DNA of 64,000 bases from Verrucomicrobiota bacterium (GTDB taxonomy: Bacteria; Verrucomicrobiota; Verrucomicrobiae; Limisphaerales; UBA11358): contig JACZKP010000045.1 of assembly GCA_014860005.1 (NCBI GenBank), positions 107,113 through 171,112 of the forward strand, written 5' to 3'. The notes beneath the pieces are model-generated. The model was not told where the DNA came from. It searched no databases and saw only the letters and a list, made by a program, of their open reading frames with translations. Numbering within the stretch: position 1 is the first letter of the stretch; every line of letters begins with the position of its first letter. Positions 27,476-35,210 of the stretch are shown piece by piece. The translations under genes and the position numbers were made by a program.

Positions 27476-27711
27476 GGCTTCGGCGTGCCGTGCGCGTAAT
27501 GGTCGTGATTCTGCGCCAGATCCGCCGGCCCTTCGCAAACACCCACGAAGCCGCGAAACATTTCAAAGAGCGTCGGATTCGCTTCCGGCGTGCCCTCGGT
27601 CGGCGATGCTTCATCCAGCGGGGTCACTGCAACGCGCGTTCCGGCCGGGAGATCGGCCTCTGGGGGGAGCGTCACGATGCCTCTCGCCGTGATGGTGCCA
27701 ATGTAGCTCAT
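27472..27711 (-). CDS. Antitoxin of the PIN-toxin pair
   Basis: A 79-residue protein starting MSYIGTITARGIVTLPPE. It has an AbrB/SpoVT-like or short beta N-terminus (GTITARGIVTLP..DLPAGTRVAV), with a toxin-binding acidic tail. FEMFRGFVGVCEGPADLAQNHDHY is typical of antitoxins paired with PIN toxins, where the C-terminal segment wraps the toxin active site. It overlaps the toxin start by 4 bases. It may autoregulate the operon promoter upstream of 27711. An ATG at 27720 is an alternative start. Confidence 0.78.
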   Translation of the reverse strand: MSYIGTITARGIVTLPPEADLPAGTRVAVTPLDEASPTEGTPEANPTLFEMFRGFVGVCEGPADLAQNHDHYAHGTPKP

Positions 27712-27768
27712 GGCTTCCATCTACCCGCAATCCGCGGCAAATGCAAGCGGCCTTCCGGCGGTTAGACC

Positions 27769-27838
27769 GTAGCAGCCGACGTGAGTCGGCTTTGACTCCT
27801 CCCGAAATCAGTTGGAGCGGACTCACGTCCGCTGCTAC
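27769..27838. repeat. 70-bp inverted-repeat element (MITE-like, same family as 43499-43572)
   Basis: The ends 27769-27787 (GTAGCAGCCGACGTGAGTC) and 27820-27838 (GACTCACGTCCGCTGCTAC) are inverted copies, 18 of 19 matching. It lies between the antitoxin and J-domain genes. A near relative with the same outer words sits inside the Hsp70 gene. Confidence 0.85.
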
Positions 27839-27843
27839 GAGGT

Positions 27844-28371
27844 TTATGGAGAGGGCCAACCCTGGCGCAGGATGAAGCCATGCGGGTTTTCCGCGATCTC
27901 CCGCAACGTCTGGATGTCGCCCGCGTCCTTCGCCCGGTTGACGGCGGCGGTCAGCTTGTGATACGTCTCCAGCTTGTCCGGCTCGTGCGCGAAACGGTCG
28001 GGGTGATACAACTTCACCAGCTTCTTCCAGAGCCGCGACAGTTCCGCCTCCTCCTCGACGGTGAGTTGTTTTTTCTCCGCCACCGCTGCCGCCGTCTCCT
28101 CGTAATCCTTGTCCGTTTGCGCTTTGGCCTGCTCGTAATGGGTCTCCGCCTGTTTCGCCTCCTCCTCGCCGCCGCGCACCAGCGAATCCAGAAATTTCCG
28201 CCGGTAATCCACGATGAGCCGCAGTTGGTCGCGCTGCCGATAATGCTCGCGCAATTGCCGCGAAAAAAAACCACGGCACGATTTCGCGACTTCAATGACG
28301 GCGGAAGGATGCGTTGACAAGTTGACCACAGCGGAATTATCCCTTGAACCTGTGAACTCGTTCAAAGGCAT
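27844..28371 (-). CDS. J-domain (DnaJ-like) protein with unusual C-terminal domain placement
   Basis: A 175-residue protein. An N-terminal stretch of about 45 residues is followed by a long charged coiled-coil-like helix (SLVRGGEEEAKQAETHYEQA, AVAEKKQLTVEEEAEL). Near the C-terminus LWKKLVKLYHPDRFAHEPDK contains the HPD tripeptide of a J domain, then KLTAAVNRAKDAGDI as the final helix. J domains stimulate Hsp70 ATPase; an Hsp70 is encoded at 42.3-44.3 kb. Start at 28371 (MPLNEF); a codon at 28407 is possible. Partner is inferred, not shown. Confidence 0.7.
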   Translation of the reverse strand: MPLNEFTGSRDNSAVVNLSTHPSAVIEVAKSCRGFFSRQLREHYRQRDQLRLIVDYRRKFLDSLVRGGEEEAKQAETHYEQAKAQTDKDYEETAAAVAEKKQLTVEEEAELSRLWKKLVKLYHPDRFAHEPDKLETYHKLTAAVNRAKDAGDIQTLREIAENPHGFILRQGWPSP

Positions 28372-28552
28372 TTTTGCTCGCCTCGGTGCGCAAAAAGACA
28401 AAACCACCGAACCGACACACAGAGACTACGCTCAAGAAGTGTCGGCTGCCGGACACAGTAACATAATTTCAGGCCCCCGCCTTGATTGCAGCCTCGAGAA
28501 GAATACCTGCCTCCAGTTTCGTGATGCTTCACACATTTCAGATTCATGATTT

Positions 28553-29422
28553 ATGCTTCGACTGCCACCAGAAAACCGAGAGCTAGCCAATGCTGTCTTG
28601 GATGTCGTGATTCGGCAAAGATCTCGCGTTGCCACTGATGGGGAGCGCGCAGTCGTGTCTCGAATTGCTGAAGCTGTCCACCAAATCTGGGAGCTAAGGA
28701 AGATGGAGCACAATGTCAACAAAGCTCCAAAATCGCTCGCGCTGCGAAATTTGACCGCCGGGCACCACTGTGTTGACCACCCTGTACCTCAATCTCATTT
28801 AGCTCAGAAGTTGCTCTCACTGCCTCAGGAAGACTTGCGCGCACCATACATCTCAAATCTTTTGCACCAATACGGCTTCTTCTGCTTGATAACGACCGAG
28901 GAACAAAGCTGTTTGACCAAGGCTGGCCTTGCGGAACAGATGCCGATTGATTGGAACGGCATAGACAGATACGCCCGGTACTCCAAGGTTGGAATCTGTT
29001 TGGGCGAAGATTGCATTTACACGCGGGATGAGTTTCAGCAACTGCTGGAAAAACCAGCCGCGAGTTTTTACGTGTATCGGCTGCGAACCCCCGACAACAA
29101 AGTGTTCTATATCGGAAAGGGAGAAGGTTTCCGCGCATTTTCCCATGAAAAGGAACTGTACAAAAAATCGTTTAGGACACATACAAACTGGAAGAAATTA
29201 AACAAGATCGCCGAGATCATCCGTGCCGGGAAGGCGATTGGTTATGAAATCGAAAGTTGGCACTTCGATGAGACACAGGCATTCTTGCGCGAGGAGGAGC
29301 TAATCTTGATGGCTGAAAGGGCCAATCCGTGGCTCTTGTGCAATTCCAATGGTCGCAGGTGGGCAGGCAAGCCCAATCAGCATTTGACTGCGTTGCGAGT
29401 AGAGCGCGGCTTCGTAAGCTGA
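28553..29422 (+). CDS. Protein with LEM-3-like GIY-YIG nuclease domain
   Basis: A 289-residue protein. The N-terminal half (1-160) has no recognised domain. At about 172-260 lies a GIY-YIG-type module: SFYVYRLRTPDNKVFYIGKG, where Y-V-Y and Y-I-G are the two signature tripeptides. It is followed by GFRAFSHEKELYKKSF and the helix KIAEIIRAGKAIGYEI, and later by E-E-E near EAFLREEELILMAE. This is the LEM-3/TATDN-like subgroup found in small bacterial and phage proteins. It may nick DNA or be structural. The DUF2513 gene follows after 21 bases, so they may be co-transcribed. No Shine-Dalgarno stands out. Confidence 0.7.
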   Translation: MLRLPPENRELANAVLDVVIRQRSRVATDGERAVVSRIAEAVHQIWELRKMEHNVNKAPKSLALRNLTAGHHCVDHPVPQSHLAQKLLSLPQEDLRAPYISNLLHQYGFFCLITTEEQSCLTKAGLAEQMPIDWNGIDRYARYSKVGICLGEDCIYTRDEFQQLLEKPAASFYVYRLRTPDNKVFYIGKGEGFRAFSHEKELYKKSFRTHTNWKKLNKIAEIIRAGKAIGYEIESWHFDETQAFLREEELILMAERANPWLLCNSNGRRWAGKPNQHLTALRVERGFVS

Positions 29423-29443
29423 TCCAAAATCAATTAAACCAAT

Positions 29444-29785
29444 ATGAAAAGAGACATGGACATTATCAGACGACTTCTTCTTGAGGCAGAAGCGACCAAT
29501 GGGCCACTTAACGTTCGCGGGAATCTTGAAACCTATCAAGTCGGACTTATGATTGATGCTGGACTTATCGAGGGACGAATTAGCGCGGAGATTGGTGCAG
29601 TGGCGCGTCAATCTTACATCCATAGGCTGACTTGGGCTGGGCACGACTTTCTTGATGCCTCACGAGATGATGGCCTCTGGCAGAAGGCGCACGATAAGAT
29701 TCTCAAGCCCGCTGGATCGTGGACATTCAGCATTTTGCTTGAATGGCTCAAGGATCAAATTCGCCAGAGTCTTCCCAACGTGTAG
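29444..29785 (+). CDS. DUF2513 family protein
   Basis: A 113-residue protein beginning MKRDMDIIRRLLLEAEA. It then has YQVGLMIDAGLIEGRI and SYIHRLTWAGHDFLDASRDDGLW, the defining DUF2513 pattern (M.RDM.L.R.IL..., H...L..AGLI, LTW.GH.FLD..R....W). This is a winged-helix-like fold, often in phage or accessory regions. It probably acts as a small regulator. It follows the GIY-YIG gene by 21 bases on the same strand. It ends near the 3' end of the convergent zinc-ribbon gene. Confidence 0.85.
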   Translation: MKRDMDIIRRLLLEAEATNGPLNVRGNLETYQVGLMIDAGLIEGRISAEIGAVARQSYIHRLTWAGHDFLDASRDDGLWQKAHDKILKPAGSWTFSILLEWLKDQIRQSLPNV

Positions 29786-29816
29786 AGTTTATGTTTCTGA
29801 GCGCCCTAAATGTTGG

Positions 29817-30326
29817 TCACTCCGTGACTTTGAGCCCCCACGCTTTGCTCCACTCTGCCAACTTTTTACCCGAATTGTTGTCGCGAATGTCCACCCAATA
29901 GATGCCTGTTCCTTTCTTGTGTCCGCAATAGTGGGCGAGCATGAATCCAACGGTCTTCTTTTGATCGTAGGTGGTGGAATTCCACAATAGCCGGTCAACA
30001 AACGCCTCGTTTAATGCAGGGTTCACCTTTTTAACCAGTCCCACCTTCATCAGCTCCTTAACGTTCTTTTCCACCTCTGCGAAATCCACCTTGCTATTCG
30101 ATTCTGTTTTGCTGGGTGGAGTGTTGACTCCCACAACTAGCAAGCCGATAAACACAATCAGCCCAATTCCCATCACGACGGCTGCGAACATGGCGCACCC
30201 GCTGGTCTTGGGACGAAGTGACGGAATCCGAGGCGGAACGGCGCTCTGCGGTGCGCCGCAATTCGGGCACGCTGAAGCCTTCGTGCTGACCTGATTGCCG
30301 CATTCGCTGCATTTGATGAGTGGCAT
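29817..30326 (-). CDS. Zinc-ribbon membrane protein of unknown function
   Basis: A 169-residue protein. MPLIKCSECGNQVSTKASACPNCGAP is a zinc ribbon with two CxxC pairs. One hydrophobic segment AMFAAVVMGIGLIVFIGLLVVGV is near residues 45-67. The C-terminal about 100 residues are soluble: VDFAEVEKNVKELMKVGLV and then LAHYCGHKKGTGIYWVDIRD. This makes a zinc ribbon plus one TM helix plus a small domain, a common bacterial envelope layout. The function is unknown. It lies 24 bases from the lipoprotein gene upstream. Confidence 0.75.
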   Translation of the reverse strand: MPLIKCSECGNQVSTKASACPNCGAPQSAVPPRIPSLRPKTSGCAMFAAVVMGIGLIVFIGLLVVGVNTPPSKTESNSKVDFAEVEKNVKELMKVGLVKKVNPALNEAFVDRLLWNSTTYDQKKTVGFMLAHYCGHKKGTGIYWVDIRDNNSGKKLAEWSKAWGLKVTE

Positions 30327-30350
30327 AGCGATCTGGTGAAAGGAACCACG

Positions 30351-30797
30351 TCATCGATAGGCGCTTGCCAAAAGGCGGCATTTCATCACCGCTGCGCGCC
30401 CTTCGGATTCACTCAGTTCGTGGAGTGACGTTCTCGCATTCGCAAGCCCGAAATGTGTCTTTTGCTCGACGAAGTAATTCCTGCCTGCTTCCACAGTCAA
30501 TGTCAGTGCGGGCGCACTTTCAGGCGTGAACGATGAGACGACGTGCGTTCCGGGATCCAAGCGAACGAGGAAGTAAGTTCCAGCCCCCGTCGAACCGAGC
30601 ATACGACCGTCAACGGAGACTTGTACAGCCACGGCAGAACCAGCAACTGCCGGCTTTCGGAAAACGTAAAGGTTTGCTTTGTCCGGAGCGACTTGGAACG
30701 ATTTGGCAGCGCTATCAGCTGCCTCCGGCGCTTTCGGAACCGACGCACAACCAGCCAGGATGGCAATTGCAGTCAAGGACAAGAATAGATTCCTCAT
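30351..30797 (-). CDS. DUF2846-type lipoprotein
   Basis: A 148-residue protein. The ATG at 30797 gives MRNLFLSLTAIAILAGCAS with lipobox LAGC. The mature domain ANLYVFRKPAVAGSAVAVQVSVDGRMLG, then GTYFLVRLDPGTHVVS and AGRNYFVEQKTHFG, fits the DUF2846 beta-sandwich pattern (LYVFR..., G..F....PG.H.......). This is an outer-membrane- or periplasm-anchored domain of unknown function. Positioned just upstream of the zinc-ribbon gene, with which it may be co-transcribed. Confidence 0.8.
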   Translation of the reverse strand: MRNLFLSLTAIAILAGCASVPKAPEAADSAAKSFQVAPDKANLYVFRKPAVAGSAVAVQVSVDGRMLGSTGAGTYFLVRLDPGTHVVSSFTPESAPALTLTVEAGRNYFVEQKTHFGLANARTSLHELSESEGRAAVMKCRLLASAYR

Positions 30798-30863
30798 GGT
30801 TGCCGGAATCTCAAATCTCGGTTTCACGTCTGAATCAATGTCGGTTTCATGGCTCAAGAACAA

Positions 30864-31282
30864 GGAAAATGGAAAAAACGGTGCTGGTATCCGTGCTTGG
30901 TAATCGCACCGTCTCGTCTCGCCCGCCTGAATTCAACGCCAAGACGCCAGGCGCAGCCTCAATAAACGCAAAGATGTAAAAACCCAAAAGAGCCGCAGAG
31001 GGGAAAGGTCAGGGGAATGTGGGTCAGGGGAATGGAGCCAATCCCGTGAGTATTATTCCGCTGACTTTCATTCCCCTGACCTCGTCCTGTAGCCAGACGG
31101 GCGGGGAGCACAACCCCACGCCGCTTTGGAAGCTCTGGCCGCTGTCGAAAAGCGGTGTCGTCGCTGCGCTCGGCCACCGCGCTCCTTGGGTTGCGGCTTC
31201 GCCGCGCTGCGTCTTTGCGCCGTTGCGACTTGGCGTTAAAGCGGAATCGTGAATGGTTTGGTCAAAGTTTTCTCTGATTGCC
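30864..31282. repeat. Gene-free stretch rich in dispersed repeats
   Basis: No convincing coding frame. It contains GTCAGGGGAATG twice (31009-31020 and 31024-31035) and its inverse CATTCCCCTGAC (31069-31080), so a REP-like hairpin can form. Two inverted copies of an AACGCCAAG...GCAAAGA word flank the area (near 30940-30975 and 31198-31246). These look like decayed repeat insertions. Confidence 0.6.
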
Positions 31283-31370
31283 GCTGGTGCTCCCGTTGGT
31301 TTCAAAGGCCGCAGGCAGCAAGCGGCAGGCAGAGGGTGGAAGTCTGAACTCGGAGGCCGGAGGTCGGAGG
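31283..31370. repeat. Direct repeat, left copy, flanking the Phd/PIN module
   Basis: It begins GCTGGTGCTCCCGTTGGTTT and runs into GGCAGAAGGCGG-type purine repeats. A second copy lies at 32175-32282. The first 36 bases agree at 34 positions, after which both become imperfect AAGTCTGAA/GGTCGGAGG tracts. The two copies bracket the toxin-antitoxin genes in the same orientation. Confidence 0.7.
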
Positions 31371-31416
31371 TTCACCGGCTTGACGCTCCGCCCCCCGTGC
31401 GGCACTGTGGGCGAGG

Positions 31417-31683
31417 ATGAAAACCATCAGCGAGCAACAGGCGGTGCAGCAGTTTGACGAGTATGCCGAACTCGCTCACAACGGCGAGAAAATCCTCGTC
31501 ACGCGGAGGGGAAAGCCGTGGGTGCTGTTGTCGCCTCCCGCAGGGCCGGTTGAATCCAAACCATCGAACGGCAAATTGCAGTGGCCGGATTTCGCCGCCC
31601 GGCTCACGCCGCATTACCCCGCGCCAGTCGCCGGCCCCACCGCGACTGAACTTCTTACCGAGGACAAGGAAGACCGGTTTTGA
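31417..31683 (+). CDS. Phd/YefM-type antitoxin
   Basis: An 88-residue protein. MKTISEQQAVQQFDEYAELA and then EKILVTRRGKPWVLLSPP is the N-terminal dimerisation/DNA-binding fold of Phd antitoxins (pattern I...QA...F.......GE.I.VTR.GKP...L). The remaining residues are the flexible toxin-neutralising tail. Its stop (TGA 31681-31683) overlaps the TTG start of the PIN gene, so the pair was translationally coupled. With the toxin broken, it may be relic or a silencer of a related toxin. Confidence 0.8.
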   Translation: MKTISEQQAVQQFDEYAELAHNGEKILVTRRGKPWVLLSPPAGPVESKPSNGKLQWPDFAARLTPHYPAPVAGPTATELLTEDKEDRF

Positions 31684-32137
31684 GGGCGTACTTCGACAGC
31701 GGATTCCTGTTCAAGCTTTACTGGCAGGAAGCGAACACGCCGGCGGCCAAGCCATCGTCCAGAATTATCAGCCGCCCATTTTGCTGTCGCGTTTCAACGA
31801 GATGGAAATGCTCCATGTGGCGCGGCGAAAAACCTGGCTGTTGGGGCCGACCGGTCAGCCGCTCTTAACAGCGGCCCAGTTCCAAGCCGGATTGGTGTTG
31901 CTGGAACAAGACCTGGCGAACGGAATCGTGGCCCGGCTCGAAGTGGATTACGAGGAGGTGTTCGACACGGCATTGGAGCTTTCCCGAAAGCACGGCCAGA
32001 CGATCCCGGTCAAAACCGCCGACTTGCTGCATGTGGCGATGATGGAATTCGGCTTCGACGAGTTCGTCACCGCCGACAAGCAACAGCACGATTTCGCAAC
32101 GCGCGCCGGAATGCGTTCCGTTTTCCTACCGCCGTAA
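31680..32137 (+). pseudogene. PIN-domain toxin with a frameshift
   Basis: The first frame reads MRAYFDSGFLFKLYWQEANTPAAK with the N-terminal active-site Asp. Near 31740-31750 the coding sense continues in the -1 frame: AIVQNYQPPILLSRFNEMEMLH, then KTADLLHVAMMEFGFDEFVTADKQQ and ATRAGMRSVFLPP. The missing frame is equivalent to one deleted base. Both halves are PIN-like (Asp, Glu of FNEMEM, Asp of TADLLH, Asp of VTADKQQ). Neither half alone can be active. No slippery heptamer is present at the junction, so programmed frameshifting is unlikely. A sequencing error remains possible. Confidence 0.72.
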
Positions 32138-32174
32138 CGCCGAATGGCCGGTCGCGCTCCGCCATCAAGCCCCT

Positions 32175-32282
32175 GCTGGTGCTCCCGCTGGTTTCAAAGG
32201 CCGAAGGCAGAAAGCGGAAGGCGGATGGGGAAGTCTGAAGTCTGAAGGCTAAAGGCTGAAATCAGAGGTCGGAAGTCGGAGG
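32175..32282. repeat. Direct repeat, right copy, flanking the Phd/PIN module
   Basis: It begins GCTGGTGCTCCCGCTGGTTT, matching the left copy at 31283-31370. The tract then has AAGTCTGAAG units and ends GGAAGTCGGAGG. A short GCGGAAT/ATTCCGC palindrome follows (32285-32300). Confidence 0.7.
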
Positions 32283-32459
32283 AGCGCGGAATTTATTCCG
32301 CTTCGTCCCCCGACCGCACTTGGGGGCGGAGAATGGTCTCACGCTGCCAAACCTTCGAACGTCGAAGCGGAATGAGTTCGGCGCGCCAAAATCTTCGCGT
32401 GACACGCGCTGCAACACGCGCTGCTTGCTTGAATTCTGGTTGTTGCCGATATTCCAGCC

Positions 32460-32699
32460 ATGAGTGCCAGCGAGATCCTCAAGGAACTGGAATCGTTGCC
32501 CCGTCCGGAGCGGACCAGCGTGGCCAAGCGCGTGCTGGAAACGCTTTGCCCGGAAAGCAAAACGGTCGAGCGCCTCATGCGCCGCGTTGAGAACCCCGAC
32601 ATACCGGAAGATGTCTGGCGCGGGATTGAAGACGCAGAGGACGGTCGCACCGTGGAGATGGAAACCGCCTTGCGCGACCAACCGCCCGCGCGGCGATGA
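32460..32699 (+). CDS. Antitoxin of a ParE/RelE-type pair
   Basis: A 79-residue protein starting MSASEILKELESLPRPERTS. Helical and acidic in the C-terminal half (ENPDIPEDVWRGIEDAEDGR), with the form of small antitoxins that precede RelE/ParE toxins. Its stop overlaps the toxin start by 4 bases (32696-32699, ATGA). The N-terminal I..EL..LP..ER is a common antitoxin helix. It appears intact, but its partner is truncated. Confidence 0.6.
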   Translation: MSASEILKELESLPRPERTSVAKRVLETLCPESKTVERLMRRVENPDIPEDVWRGIEDAEDGRTVEMETALRDQPPARR

Positions 32700-32974
32700 A
32701 CCACCGCCATCGAGCGACGGAGACTTTTTGGGAAGACTTTTACCGGCTGTCTCCGTCGCAAAAGGAATCCGCGCGCCGAGCATGGGAAGTTTTCAAACAA
32801 GACCCTTTTGATGCCCGCCTGCGCACGCACAAGATCCACCGGCTTTCCAGCATCATGAAACGCACCGTTCACGCCGTGGTCATTGAGGGTAACCTAACGA
32901 CCGCGGCTTTGCCCGCTTACCAATCACAGAATAAACTCCGCGTGACAGCGACGCTCCGCTGCCAACCTGGCTGA
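32696..32974 (+). pseudogene. RelE/ParE-like toxin with replaced C-terminus
   Basis: Residues 1-66 look like a RelE/ParE toxin: ATETFWEDFYRLSPSQKESAR, then FKQDPFDARLRTHKIHRL and KRTVHAVVIEGNL. In the family, HAVVIEGNLR is followed by the last two strands with the active-site region (typically F.....D.G.H..Y). Here these are replaced by TTAALPAYQSQNKL and repeat-derived sequence. About 25 residues of core fold are lost, so the toxin is most likely inactive. The 4-base overlap with the antitoxin is retained. Confidence 0.65.
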
Positions 32975-33163
32975 TCGCTTGCCAGGCGGAAACAGGGCGA
33001 GCATTTCTTCATTCCACTGTACGGCTTGCTTGAAAGTCTTGTGGGTGCGATGCGGCAACATGCCGCTCCAATCGGGGAATTCCAAAACCGACGCATCGCA
33101 CCGAACATCGTCATTCGTTGGCGCAGGCGTGTGGCAGTTTTTCATAGATTTCCGTATTCGCAT
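32924..33163 (-). CDS. Small hypothetical protein following the nucleotidyltransferase remnant
   Basis: A 79-residue frame. The middle DDVRCDASVLEFPDWSGML then HRTHKTFKQAVQWNEEMLAL looks like real protein: a W-rich SGMLPHR word and a helix. The ATG at 33163 lies inside the preceding gene, with which it overlaps by about 50 bases; an ATG at 33145 is the alternative. Its 3' end overlaps the repeat that truncates the facing toxin gene. No family is recognised. Confidence 0.35.
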   Translation of the reverse strand: MRIRKSMKNCHTPAPTNDDVRCDASVLEFPDWSGMLPHRTHKTFKQAVQWNEEMLALFPPGKRSARLAAERRCHAEFIL

Positions 33164-33479
33164 GCCTGAGGATTGTCGTCCGAAGTTCTGGTTCGTGCAA
33201 GCCCAGCCGATTGATCAGGCTGAGTTGCACCAGGTCGTCCAAGTTCTTGAGACGGCGCAAGGATTTGCTTTGTTGCAGCGCGTGGCACTTCAGCGCAATC
33301 AGATGCAGCAATGAAACCACCCGCACTTGAGTGCCCTCCACCGTCGCCTTGACCGCCGCCCGCTCCGGACGTCCGAAAACGTCTTTGGAAACAAACATCA
33401 AGTCCACGCCCATGCCGCTTTCATTCCGTGGGTCGAACTGAACGAAATTGGTCGCGTCGTCGGCTTGCTTCGCAAGTTC
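33111..33479 (-). pseudogene. AbiEii/MNT-like nucleotidyltransferase remnant (5' truncated)
   Basis: From just after an in-frame TGA (33482-33480) the frame reads ELAKQADDATNFVQFDPRN, then GVDLMFVSKDVFGRPERAAV and VRVVSLLHLIALKCHALQQ. It continues with RRLKNLDDLVQLSLINRL. The VDL...VRV.SL..LI.LK....R.KDLDD plan is the C-terminal part of minimal nucleotidyltransferases such as AbiEii. The catalytic GS..D..D N-terminal block is absent, and no start codon fits well. So it is a remnant at the edge of the decayed toxin-antitoxin stretch. Confidence 0.6.
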
Positions 33480-33504
33480 TCAGATCGAGCATTTGGCCAT
33501 AAAC

Positions 33505-35118
33505 TCACACCGGCTTCCTGTGAATGTGCTGGTGCGCCGCGGCGATGAAGCCCCGGAACAGTGGATGCGGTTGATGCGGTTTGCTCAGGAACTCGGGATG
33601 AAACTGGCTGGCAAGGTAAAAGGGATGATCGGGAAGTTCGATGATTTCCACCAGTTTGCCGTCCGGCGAAAGGCCGCTAAAGACGAAGCCCGCTTTCTCG
33701 AATCGGTCGCGGTAGGCGTTGTTGAATTCAAAACGATGGCGGTGGCGTTCGTTGACGACGAACGAGCCGTAGAGTTTCCCGGCTTGCGAGCCAACGGCCA
33801 GTTGGCACGCCTGTGCGCCCAGGCGCATGGTGCCGCCCTTCTTGGTGACTTTGCGCTGGGCGTCCAGCAACGCGATTACCGGATGCGTGGTTTCGGGATC
33901 GAACTCGGTTGAGTGCGCCTTCTCCAGCTTGAGCACGTTGCGGGCGAATTCGATGGTGGCGATCTGCATGCCGAGGCACAGGCCGAGGTACGGGAGCTGC
34001 TTTTCACGCGCAAACTGGGCGGCTTGGATCTTTCCTTCAATGCCGCGTTCGCCGAAACCGCCCGGCACGAGGATGCCGCCCAATCCACTGAGAGCCTTGT
34101 CCGGTCCCTCCTTTTCGATTTCCTCCGAATCCACGCGCACGATTTCAACGCCGCAATCATTGGCCACCCCACCGTGGATGATGGCTTCATAGACCGATTT
34201 GTAGGCGTCCTGCAATCCCATGTATTTGCCAACGACACCGATGCGGACGCGGTGTTGCGGGGCGATGAGTTTGCGAATGATCTCCTGCCAGTGCGACATG
34301 TTGGGCGCCGGGCCGTCGAGGTGCAACAATCTACAAACGAGATCGTCCGCCCGCTCTCGTTGGAGCATGAGCGGGACTTCGTAAATCGAATGGTCCACGT
34401 CCTTTTCTTCAATCACCGCCTCGACGGGCACGTTACAGAACAGGGAGATCTTCTGGCGCAATTCCGTGTCCAAAGGCTTCTCGCAACGACAGACGATGAG
34501 ATGCGGTGCGATGCCGATTTCACGAAGCTTGGCCACAGATTGCTGCGTGGGCTTGGTTTTCAGTTCGCCTGCCGCCTTGATGAACGGCACGTAGGTAACG
34601 TGGAGGAAGACGACATTGCCGGTGCCGGCCTCGAGGGCAAACTCGCGAATCGCCTCCAGAAATGGCAGCCCTTCAATGTCGCCGGTCGTGCCGCCGATCT
34701 CGGTGATGACCACGTCCGCCTGGCTTTGTTCCGCCAGCAAATGGATGCGGCGTTTAATTTCGTCTGTGACGTGCGGAATTACCTGGACGGTTTTGCCGAG
34801 GTATTTGCCCTCGCGCTCGTTGTTGAGCACGGTTTGATAAACCTGGCCGCTGGTGAGGTTGTTAAGGCGCGTGAGCTTGACGTTGGTGAAGCGCTCATAG
34901 TGGCCAAGGTCCAGGTCCGTCTCCGCGCCATCATCGAGGACATAGACTTCGCCGTGCTGGAATGGGCTCATCGTGCCGGGGTCCACGTTGAGGTAGGGGT
35001 CAAATTTCTGGAGCGCGACCTTGAGGCCGCGATTCTCGAGCAGCGTGCCCAGCGCCGCCGCCGTCAGTCCTTTGCCCAGCGAACTCACCACACCGCCTGT
35101 TACAAAAATGAATTTCAT
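33505..35118 (-). CDS. pyrG: CTP synthase
   Basis: A 537-residue enzyme. [21 protein letters not shown] is the synthetase P-loop, [21 protein letters not shown] the UTP region, and [11 protein letters not shown] an ATP/UTP loop. The C-terminal glutaminase has [20 protein letters not shown] and [17 protein letters not shown], with the nucleophile Cys of [17 protein letters not shown] holds the His-Glu pair. It makes CTP from UTP, ATP and glutamine. The ATG at 35118 gives the canonical start. It is upstream of no operon partner; kdsB, its CTP-using neighbour, is 92 bases away on the same strand. Confidence 0.97.
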   Translation of the reverse strand: MKFIFVTGGVVSSLGKGLTAAALGTLLENRGLKVALQKFDPYLNVDPGTMSPFQHGEVYVLDDGAETDLDLGHYERFTNVKLTRLNNLTSGQVYQTVLNNEREGKYLGKTVQVIPHVTDEIKRRIHLLAEQSQADVVITEIGGTTGDIEGLPFLEAIREFALEAGTGNVVFLHVTYVPFIKAAGELKTKPTQQSVAKLREIGIAPHLIVCRCEKPLDTELRQKISLFCNVPVEAVIEEKDVDHSIYEVPLMLQRERADDLVCRLLHLDGPAPNMSHWQEIIRKLIAPQHRVRIGVVGKYMGLQDAYKSVYEAIIHGGVANDCGVEIVRVDSEEIEKEGPDKALSGLGGILVPGGFGERGIEGKIQAAQFAREKQLPYLGLCLGMQIATIEFARNVLKLEKAHSTEFDPETTHPVIALLDAQRKVTKKGGTMRLGAQACQLAVGSQAGKLYGSFVVNERHRHRFEFNNAYRDRFEKAGFVFSGLSPDGKLVEIIELPDHPFYLASQFHPEFLSKPHQPHPLFRGFIAAAHQHIHRKPV

Positions 35119-35210
35119 TTTCTCAAACAATCAAGACTGAGATCAGGGAGATCAGGATTAAGAAAAAGATTAGGAAGCAATCACCCACAACCGCCGCCTC
35201 TTAATCGTAA

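Noticed and set aside
31680..32137. Programmed -1 frameshifting in the PIN toxin
   Set aside because: No slippery heptamer or downstream pseudoknot is evident near 31740-31750, so mutation or sequencing error is more likely.
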